Source of the DNA: Bathymodiolus brooksi
Taxonomy: Eukaryota > Mollusca > Bivalvia > Mytilida > Modiolidae
Direction: 5' to 3'
DNA length: 64,000 nt
NCBI GenBank assembly: GCA_963680875.1
Contig: OY804575.1
Coordinates: forward strand, 106,238,505-106,302,504
Positions within the stretch are counted from its first letter, which is position 1; each line of letters starts with the position of its first letter. Under the pieces are notes generated by a model. It did not search any database and was not told the DNA's origin. It saw only the letters and a list, made by a program, of their open reading frames with translations. Shown one piece after another: positions 50,601 to 62,600 of this stretch. Made by a program: the position numbers and the translations under genes.

Positions 50601-53600
50601 AAGTAGCTGCCACGATTGTGAAAACGTCATGCAAAACTATACAAACACTCATTCAAAAACATAAAAAATGTTTAAGGTTGCAATTTATGTTTCGTACAAA
50701 AAGCATTTTCTGTACAATCAGAATTTTCAAAATAATCAAAAACATTTGTGTTAGTAGACCATTCTGTAAACATACATATATGTCGACCCTGAAGTATCCA
50801 ATGTTGTCATATTTGGGTTTCAAATACATATTTGTACAATAAAGAGATGTGTTATATACAGGATGTTATAAAGGGTGGTGGGATACTACCTGCAGTACAC
50901 CATGCCCAGTTAATTGTATTGGCAACCATTGTTATCCTGGTAACGGTAGCTGTGTGTGGGGATGTAATCCAGACAACTGTTTAAATGATATATGTGATAC
51001 TGCCACCGGTAAATGTACACAAGGTTGTACAATAGGACTACGTGGAGACTACTGTGACGAGAGTGAGTTTACTAATATATACTGATCATATATATTCACA
51101 ACAATTACAGATTTAAGGCCTTCACTAACCTCTTTTGTTTCAATCTTAATGTATGTAACTTGTATAATAATAATACTATAATTTAGAAAGGAAACAAAGT
51201 CGTGCGAACAGTTTTCTTTGTGAACGAGTTTACCTAATTGTCTTATTACAGACATTGGTCAAATATTTAAGCTCGTTCATAAACAGAACTGCAAAAACAT
51301 CGGCCTGAATGAACAGCCTCTAACAACGTCCTATAGCGATATTAGAGGCCGCATTTACAATAGCATTGATGAGGGTATTATTGTTCAAATTCAGATGGTG
51401 TCCCAAATATTGACCTATGGTTTGTCTGATTTGTACCTACATGCCGTCGAATCTATTGTTATTGTATAATTGCGAGAAAATGTTTTAAAAGTGGTCAGTT
51501 TTGAGCACAACAGTTTGCTATTTTGGAATTCTTATATCATGCTTTGCAAAAAGTTATCATATTTCTCAGACAAGTAAGGTGTTCATATATTTTACAATAA
51601 CTTACTGTCCATAGAGTCTGACATGCCTATATTAATTATGTGGTATGCTGGTATGATCATCATGGTCTGGTGGTAAGATGTGAAACTTGGAACAAATCGA
51701 GCAGGTGGTTGCTACTCAAAAGTAACAATATATCAATGACACTTTTGTAGAGAATAAAGAAAAAGCTGTAGATTCTTAGAAATTATCAACTTTCCGAACA
51801 ATATTGTGACGTCAGAGAAATATATTAGATTTATATATCATATGTTTTAAATCATTAAAGCGTATATTGCCTGGTTAATAATTGTTGTGTCTTATATCGT
51901 ACACCGTATCTACCTTTGACGTACCATGACATTGGTTGACAAAAGTTAAGCACCACCCTATATTTTTATCGATATATTTTTTTACATCAATATTGTTAAA
52001 ACAATGAAATAGATATCACCATTTTTCCTACGCTTCTTAAAAGACTACATCAAGGGCTCTAAAATTACCAATCTACGAAGTATTTATCATCCTGAAAGAT
52101 GTGACTATGACGTCGCAAAAATGGGATTCAAAACAGCCGCTGGAAAAACGTAAAACCAGTTTGTCTTCGATGGACGTTTTTAACATTACATTAAAATGCA
52201 GAGTCTTCAGATTTTAAGAACTTGTAAATGCATCTCTTTTGCGTATGTGTAAGGCATACAAATCAATAACGAGTATATCCACCGCATTTATTATGAAGTT
52301 CTGTAACACGCCTCGTCATGCTTCGCACAAGACGTCTAAGCCGTTATTGGGGGAACTGTTGCCACTCCTGTAAGATAGCAGTTCTTAATTCGTCAATATT
52401 TTGTCATTTTAGATTGCGTTGGTTAATTTTGCGGCCAATAAAGTCCCATATATGCTCTATAGGGTTCATATCTGGCGACATCGCAGGCCATGGAATTGTC
52501 TCAACAGCCTCTTGCTGTAAAAAATGTTGTACAATTCGGGCTCTATGTGGTCCAGCGTTGTCGTCCATGAACATTGGCCTGTCAGCCAACGCATAATTGT
52601 CGAAATGGGGGACTACGCGTGGAGCGAGCACATTGTCACGGTATTTTTGGTCTGTCAGATTACCATCAAGAACGTACAAGTCCAACTTACAGGCAAAGGA
52701 AAAACAACCCCAGACAGTTACACCCCACCCCCAAAAGCAGTTGTGCCCAAAATGTGGTTGTCCTGAAATGAAGTGTTTCGTTGGCGCAAAACCCTTGCAC
52801 GACCGTCGGTAGGGCGTAACAAAAAACGACTTTCATTAGACCAGTGGACCCGTCTCCATGTGCGAATAGTCCATCCCAAATGATCATGTGACCAGTCAAA
52901 TCGAGCATGGCGATGACGTAATGTCAACTGCGGACGTTTTATGGGTTGTCGCGCTCGCATTCCCTGATGGTGGAGGCGTCTGATTACAGTGCGTGTGCTA
53001 ATGTGGCCTCCAAACGCTATATTACCACGAAGTGCACCAGCTGTGCTGAACGGCCGTTGCCGCGCCCGTCTGGATATGAGCCGGTCCTCTCTCGGCGTCG
53101 TTTTGCGAGATCTACCTGCACGTGGACGGTCAGTAACATTCCCCGTTTGACGAAAACGCTGCATCAATCGTACAATGATGGAATGGTTAACCCTGAAGTG
53201 GTCTGCCACCCTTCTGTGGCTAAAACCACCGTTATGCATGCCAACAGCTTGCCACCTTTCTGGTATGGTTAATTTTCGCCGCACCATACCAAACCAATAG
53301 AAAATGAAACTTAAAACTCTACAAAAAAAAATCCGCTTTCGTTCGCAAACACAAATGTTGAAAAGTACACGTGGCACTTTGCACACCCTGTCAAATACAC
53401 ATCAATAAAAATCGATCAATAAGCTGTTTCACGGGTAAGCAAGTATGTGTGTACAGGTAACGAAAACAGCAAACCGATTTGAAATAAGTTCATTATTAGA
53501 AAAGATATTATTGAAACAAGTCAGGTGGTGCTTAACTTTTGTCGGACTGTATATTATTTGTCTTTCACTTGATTTAAATAGCTTAATTCAGGTTAAAATT

Positions 53601-56600
53601 ATGAAAATCGTTTCAAGAAATCAAATATTTTTATTATGTAAATGTTAACATTCGTTCTAAAATAATTTTCCAAGATCACTACATAACCAAATTATTCAAA
53701 ATGGTAACTTTTTAATTTGTAGAGTGTGAAGAAGAAAAATTCGGAAATAATTGTACCGAAATATGTAATTGTGTCAATCAACCATGTGATCATATCACGG
53801 GTGTATGTCCTCCTGGTGGCTGTCGACGTGGATATACAAGGTCAAACTGTAATGCAGGTAGGCAATTGTAATACACTAATACCTTTGTACATGTACTTAA
53901 TCAATTGATTACTTAACATTAATTTATCCGATTTTAAATTCCATTATATCTGACCTCTATCATTTTTCAGAGGAGTAATACGGATCTGTTCAAACCTTTT
54001 AGCGTCAATTGGCGTGATGCTAGTTACTCTATGATGTATTCAAAATGTATTTTATGAGCATATTTTAAGGATCAGTCCGTATAATCTCGTATCCATATAC
54101 CATGCCAATAGCAACAAAGATATTTAACTACAAACACGTGTTGCATGATCGCAATATTGACGATTTCAGATCTAAGCCTCCTGATTGCACCTGTGCAAGT
54201 TCCCCATTCATATATAATCCGACCGGCCACATTATAATTGGGGACCTTAAAATTTTCAATCACACCTCTCTACGAGAGGTATTCGCGAAAGGGCCTAATT
54301 ATTGTAAGCTTAATTCCATAAACTGGAAACATAACTTTTACATTATGATGGACTCGTCGAGGATTAAGCCAGACAATGAGCGATACGTGAAAAGGATGAC
54401 TTGGATACTCTTTCCGAATGGATGAATAGTGTGAGGTCACTTATGCATACCTATTGGTACAAACTGTGCTCCTCTTCTCGCCGTCTTCTTCCTTTATTCG
54501 TATGAGGCAGATTTCATACAGGTGCCTCTCAAGAAAAACAAAAAGAAGCTAGCCTGATCCTTTAATTTCACGTCCCGCTATATAGATGATGTCATTTCAC
54601 TAAGTAATTCTAGGTTTGGTGATTTCGTTGATCGCATCTAGCCCATTGAGCTTGAAATAAAGGATACCACAGATACAGATAGTTCTGCTACACCTCGAAA
54701 TTGACAGTGAGGGAGGTGGAGCAGCTAAGAACGAAACTTTATGACAAAGGAGAAGATTTCAATTTTCCCATTGTGAACTTTCCATTTATATGCAGCAACA
54801 TTTCAGCAGCACCTGCATATGGAGTATATATCTCTCAGTTGGTACGATATTCTAGAGCTTGTGGTTCATATCAGGATTTCCTTGATAGAGGATTGATGCT
54901 AACAAGGAATCTACTGAACCAAGGTTAAGTTGAAGTCATCACTTCGAAGATGTTGCGGCCGCCATCATGACTTTGTTGACAATTATGGAATATATGTGTC
55001 ACAAAAGTCCAAGGATATGTTTCACTTGTAGTAAGCACTTCCCGGTCCTTTCCTCATTCATAAATTATCACCGGGTTCGTAACTAGATTAACACGACGGG
55101 TGCCACTAGTGAAGCAGGAACTGCTTACTCTTCCAGAGCACATAAGTTCACCCCGGTTTTAGTGGGGTTCTTGTTACTCGATCTTTAGTTTTATGTGTAT
55201 GTTGTGTAGATCGTTGTTTGTCCTTTTATCATTTTCTTGTGGCCATTGTGTTGTCTGTTCTTCTTCGATTGACGGTTTCTGATTATCCCTTTGGTATCTT
55301 CAAACTCTTCTTATGTATATTTTATATCTGAATTTTTGTCTTTTACTTTCTTAATAGAATGCCATTGACACTTGGATGTTTGTGAAATATATAGTATTTT
55401 TATATAAGCATAATTGCAGAATTCTTAATATAATCATGTATGCACAGAAGGTAGCTTATGTAGATTGAGGTAATAGTATGTCAAGATTTTTAAAATCAAC
55501 TTTTTCTTGATGATTTATAGTTACATTTAATTTGAATATCCTTCATTATAGAATGTAGTATTGGTAACTATGGCTACAATTGTAACCGATCATGCGACGG
55601 CTGTTTATCTAATTCCTGTCAAAGGACATATGGTTACTGTTTAAATCAATCTGGATGTAAACCTGGATGGCAGTATATACAGTCTGGGCAGCTGAAGTGT
55701 GATATAGGTATGATAAGTAACTGTTCTATTATACATAAGAAAGGAACAACAAAATGCATAACTTATCGGATTATCAATAAATTAATTGAGACGATGGGAA
55801 TAATAAAATAATAGGAAATGAAAACATAATCTTTAAAGAGTAAACCATCAATTAATTTCTTAAAGATTTCCTATTAAATGTGTGTTTTATTAGAATACAT
55901 GGACACTTCGTCTCAAGTATAACATGTCCAATACATATCTGATCTGCAACGTACACGTTTCATTTGCGTTATGTGAGAATGTATTGGAGTGAAAAGCTAT
56001 TCTCCGGGACATTCTCTTACCATACAAATATCACCAGTAACCCAGGACATTTGGTATATATAGTTCATGTAGGCATCAAGTCATCCATTAAAGTATTGAA
56101 AAACAACTGAACAATTGTGCTGAAAAATGCTCCTACTTTATTGACCTTCATTTCTTGTTTTTTATTTGTGCCAATCCATATATTATTTCTTTCATAAAAA
56201 ACCACAAAGCGAATTGAACTTTTTTCCTCAAGAATAATCGACGTCATTTTATTTTATCATGTCCAAATAAAAACGTAGATGTCAAATTGTTTCTAAATTA
56301 TGCTTGGTAAATCAGTATTTCTTTACCCTATTTAATAGCATCAAATTATTTGTGTTTATTTGTTTGGTTTTTTTTATATTTTGTTTTTGTTTTTAGCTAC
56401 ATGGTAAACAATGAATTATTATATTGAAGTAAATGACATATAGCAAAACCCACAAATTATAGTTTTATGTATGCTTATATTTACTAGCATTTAAATCTGG
56501 CTTCGAGGTTACTGAATTGATAGATATTAGGCATATACAACTAAATTAGTATTTGAGTAGTCTATAATATAATTTTCAGGCTTGGGTAGGAAGCCATATT

Positions 56601-59600
56601 TATTCTTTTAATTTTCTATAACGTTGCCCATTACGATCACGAGATTAATTTTTGTTTGTTTTACAGCACTAGCATCTGCCACTCTCTTACCCGATACATT
56701 ATTCTGACAATACATTCAACATTTGTAATACTCTGTATTTTCAGGGGACCCGGGTGGCTCAATGAGCTAGGTCGTTGGATCTAAGAGCTCATACAAGCAT
56801 ATCACCAATATGGCGTGGGCTTGGGCCCAGCGTTGTAAATTACAAAAAAGGGTGCACTCGACTCGCAGCCGCAAGTGATAAAGTTTTCCAGTTGCTTACC
56901 CAGGGTCGGTGGTTCTCTCCGGCTTCCTCCACCACTAAAACTGGTCGCCATACTATAGCTGAAATATTGCTGAAAGTGGCGTTAAGCATCAACAATTCAA
57001 ATTCAAATTCAAAATGCATGTACTTTCCGTTTTGTCAACTACGAACAACGGGTATTGTTTGTCCTCTTTTATTATTGTACATTCTCTGGTGATTAATATT
57101 TATTTAATTATGTAAAGATAAAAAGACAGAGAGGCTAATTACCAAATAGAGGTGAAAGGTTATAGCGCATGCATTATTTATTCCATTAAGGACATCCCCG
57201 TATTCATAAGCTCTATCATCTGGTTGTTTCTGTGTTGTTCTTGTATTTGTATTAGGGGTTAACTGTACTGGCTCGAGAGACCCATAGCCATGGTATGTAT
57301 AAAAAGCTGCCATTCCGCCAATACAAACACGGCTATTTAAGGACACTTAATTGAATAATATTACGATATTTATATACACATGTAAATTCGACTACGCTTG
57401 TCAGACCATAAAACATATATATTGTCTGACAAGCGTAGTTAAAATACATATCATATGTTGCGTGTCTGGAGGGAGTTCGTGTTGTTCAAAGGTGGTTTGC
57501 AGATCATTGTTGTTCTTTGTCATGCTTCTATTGTGCATTGCATTGTCTGTCCTTCGATTTACGGCTTCTGATTACCGTTCGAATATTTCGTTATCAGGTA
57601 CGTGCAAAGTCAAAGATGGAAATGCCAACTAAGTCGCGTTTCTGGAATAACCTTCATCACTTGCACTGATAATCAATATCTAGTGCAACATATGTGGTGA
57701 TATTGTTCATCAACATTCTATTCTGCTTAATTATTACAAAACAGACCCGTAGGCCCATAGTTTTCCAGACTGCACTATTTTTAGCTTGACGTTTATTGTT
57801 TATCTAAAGTCTGCGTTTAAACAAATTGAAGTTTTCGATGGAGAATCGTCGTAATCCATTGGTAGCAGAAGGTAAATTATATTTACAGGTTCATACATTA
57901 TTGATAAACATGTCGTCTAGCTGAAAATATGATACAAACTCATCATTGAAATCTAGGTCGTTGCGTAGTATATGCCCGAATACGCAACTTTATGGATTAT
58001 TAGATTTACATATCTTGGGTTGGACAAAAACTAAATATAGAATCACGTAATTTTCGAAAACGGGTAAACAAATGTATTAGTGGTATGGTTTTAAACCATA
58101 TTCGCAGCAAAAAAATAGTTCATTAACTCTTTTCATTACCTTTACTTGAATATAGAATAAATATGACTGTAATTAATTGAATTTAAAAATTAGTTCATTG
58201 TGTGGCTCCAATTTCAAATACATTTATTTAAATTTCATTTTATACTTGTTTATGCTGACCGATTCTGAAGACGGTTTGAAATATCATTTTTCAGAGAAAT
58301 TTTATTGAAGCAGAATTTAAAGCTTATAATTTACTTGTAGTGTAGGGTATGTTTATACATAACTATTTTACTCACATTGTTTTGAGAGATGAACAGTAAA
58401 CATGTTTCGTTTCAAGTCTTATATTTAGAATAACAATATACACACATACTTGTCTTTTTTTATCACTTAGCGTGCAATAACGGATATTTTGGCATGAAAT
58501 GTGAACAGCAATGCTATTGTCGTTACGGAGCTTGCATTACAGCTACAGGGATATGTCCTACAAAAGGGTGTCAGCGAGGATGGAAGGGCGATACCTGCAG
58601 TGAAGGTAAGCTACAGATGTCAATATCATTCAAAATAATATCATCGGTTGAAATGACGATATATTTGTATCATTGGTTCTATGTTTGTTAAACTTTTATT
58701 GATAGGATTAACATTTTATGTGTTTGTACAGCGCTTAGAGTAATTGTTTTACTAGATAGGCGCTTTATAAATATTGTATAATAATAATAATAATAATAAT
58801 AATAAATGGTATAATTAAACATCTGGCTGAGATTTAGATTTTTGTCGGAAGACACACAACGCAATTGCCAAAAGAAAAATAACAAAAGTACTAACAATGA
58901 TATACAAAAAAAAACAACTAGCAATTGGCAAATACGATCCCAACTAAGAACCGGGTGGAAATCATGGGCTCCATAGGGTAAACAGTTTCTGCTTCACTAG
59001 TGGCATCCGTCGTGATATTCTAGTTACAACGCCGGTTATAAGTCCTGAATGAGGAGAGGATCTGGAAGTGCTTACGAATAGTGCAGCATATCCGTGGTCA
59101 TTTATGACACAAATATTCCGTAACGGTTAACCAGGTCATGATGGCGATCGTAAAACTTTCGAAATAATGCATTCAACTTATCCAATAGGAACCATTGGTT
59201 CAGTGACTTCCCTTTTAGCAGCAGCCATCTGCAGATATAAAGTGAGTTATTGTTGACATTTCATCTACGCTGTCCATTATTTTGGACCTCAACTGTAATA
59301 TATCGTATTGCGCCGTGGATCGAATTCGCGTTGACAATATTGTGTTAACTAAAACTTAATGTAATGGAAATATAACACAAAACAATATATTTGCAAACAA
59401 AGAATTATGTAGAGCTATCAGCTGTACACTATTGTTTTGTAGATATATTTATATATATTGGTTTTTTCATGAAGTCTTTGATTCTTTCTGTTTGTACACT
59501 AATTCATTTTCAGTTCTATCTTTGAACTATGCTTTACTTACCTACATTTGTGTGTCTCTTCAAGTCCATAATTCATCATCACTATGGCTTGATATATACA

Positions 59601-62600
59601 TTGCTAGTATAGTGATAATTAATTCTATAGCATGGCAATAAATTAGTTTACATGCACAAGTATTCATTATGAGGATCTATTCAGAACCCTTGAATCAAAA
59701 TAACAATACAAAATTCACATTATAACCAATATCAAAATGATCGGTTTCAACTGCGTTTTGTTTTTCTTGTATTAACATTATTATATTTTACAGAATGTTC
59801 CAATGGTAGCCATGGATTTGATTGTGTAGAGCATTGTAATACATGCAACAGTACTTTATGTGAACGATTTGAAGGAAATTGTACAGATGGATGTGTTGAA
59901 GGGTTCAAAGGGCATCAGTGTCTTGTCTCAGGTTTATATAATATATATTTCAATATTATAGCAAGTTAAAATAGCCTTATTCTCCGTATTTATCATAACA
60001 AAAATCGTCTAACATGTTTTTCTAGAGATCTGAAAAAGAATGACTTCATGGAAGCTACGGTTTATATTTACATAAAATACATAATAGTATGCATAATACA
60101 TATGTAAATCGATTATCTTGACAAATCCTAAGTTTATGTGCAACGTCGCAAGTTGAACACACTTATGGATTTTATAAAACATGAAGAAAATTGTTTGATT
60201 CAGTTAGGTGTCAGACTATCTTTTTCATAATATTTTGGCGTTAAATTTTAATTCCCTCGCACATGGTGGGCTGAAGATCTATCAAAGTCCTCTGCATGGC
60301 TCTCATTTATTGGTCAGTCCCACTATTGCTATTTATGATATAACATAGGCATTATTTTAGAATTTATTAAAAGTAAAAGGAAAATAGTTTTGCTCAGTTC
60401 AAGAATGAAAAAAATCAGATTATATATATATATATATATATATATACGTCTGAAAATTAAACCAAACAGTGTTAGAATTAGATTTTAGAGCTGTCAAATT
60501 TTTGTTCTTCCCTCGACGGGATTTGAACCCACACCATTGATACACTGCAGCACCATTCGCTTAGCCTTACGTCCAGCGCCCTAGACCACTCGACTACATC
60601 CACTCCCTAAAAAAGGAGCTTCAATAGTCGTAGTGTTACCTTGTCTCGTAAGGAAAATCTAGGGATAGACGTAAGACATGTGTATAAGCGTGTGTAGATG
60701 GTACATATATACTTTTAATATTATAATTTGACAGCAATCTAACTCAGCAATTTTTAATATATTGTATAGGATAATGAAGAATTCATTATACAGTCACAGG
60801 ATATAAAGTATATTATACAAACGTCTAGAAGCAAGTGACAACCATACAATATATCTGTCCCACTGGATCTCAAAGTTACTTTAAAGGATACTAGGTTAAT
60901 ACTAAATATTATATACGTCTGAAAATTAAACCAAACAGTGTTAGAATTAGATTTTAGAGCTGTCAAATTTTTGATCTGTGGATTAATTTCCGAACGTTGC
61001 GGCCTTGCGGCCTTTCTCAGCGGAAGTGTATTACATATATATGAAAAAAAAACAACATGACGCTACAAAGGAGATAAAAGAGTTTATGACGTTGATTTCG
61101 CGGAATTTTGTTTATGAAAAGTCAATATCGATACAATTTTGTGTTTAGGCCTAACGGCTCAAAAGTTTTAAGTTTTGTTATTCAAAGTGATTCCTTAGTT
61201 TTTCTGTAAATTTTGTCACCGTTTCCGGTTTTCTCAATTCCTATGACTTTGAAATTTTTAACGCAATGGTTTTTCGGACAAAAAGGTTTTGCAACAGGAT
61301 CTTTGAATTTTTCAAAAATAAGAATCCAGAAAGTGGAAGATCCTGTTGCAAAACTTTTTTGTCCGAAAAACCATTGACTTTTCATAAACAAATTCCGCGA
61401 AATCAACGTCATGAACTCTTTTTTATCCTGCAATCAGTACATTTGCTGTACAAATATGCTATGCGAATAAATTTTTGCTTTATTCGTACTAGACGAATAA
61501 ACTTTTCAGCCTACGAATAAACTTTTCAGCCTGCGAATAAACTTTCCTGGTACCCTGTAGCTATGTACAGCGGAGGGCGCAGACAAGTATGAAACTGGTA
61601 CTAATGTAGCGCGGACCACGAAGAAGACACCCTTGACAACATTTATGAGGAATGACGCTTGTTTCTGTCCTTTTTGCTTAAATCTGACAAGTTTTCCGAC
61701 TTTTTTTTACATTGCAGGATAAACACAATATACGTACATTGTCGGTAAATATAAATTTCATTTGTACTCGCTGCGAAACAGGCATGAAAAGCTCGTCGAA
61801 GGCTCACTACTCTGCCTGTTTCTAAAGCTCGTACAAATAAATTTTATATTTACCGACAATGTACGTATATTGTATATATCTCCTTTGTAACGTCATGTTG
61901 TTTGTTTTTCATATATATGTAATAAACTTCCGCTGAGAAAGGCCGCAAGGCCGCAACGTTCGTACATTAATCTAGAGATTTTTGTGCAAATTATTTAGAG
62001 ACTTTAAATATATATATATATATATTTATATAACATAGGAATTTTTCTGAGATTTTCATAAAAGTAAACAAGGAAGTTTGTCCTAGAAATAGTTTGACTC
62101 AGTTCAACAACAAAAAACAACAACGAAAAAAAACATACGTTTTAGGATTTATATATTTATCCATTGGTCATTATATAATATGAGTTACTGTTCCTAACTT
62201 TTGATAATATTTTACAATAAAATCTGGCTTTTAGGAAGACATTGGCTCAGGCCGACATAAAACAATATCCATATATTATGTTTGTTTTTTTGAATAAAAC
62301 AATGGGACTTTCAAAACTGTCCATTGTTTACGACATGACTTGAGCAATTGATATTGAGCTAACCCACCTCGTCAGATGGATGTGCCTTGACATGTTTTTT
62401 TCCCATGATTGCGTATTTTATCTTGGTAGATGTGTGCTATTAAATTGAAAAAGAAAAACTACCATACCGTCGGATCAATTACAAAATCAAAAATACAAAT
62501 CGTAGAGAAAGGAAACATTAATACCCCTAGGACACACATACCTGACTACACACTGTCCTTACATGATCCATTCGTCTCAGAGTGAACTGCATGAGCCTGT

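Noticed and set aside
61182..61520. Overlapping ORFs on opposite strands
   Set aside because: They mirror each other across the inner palindrome of the fold-back element.
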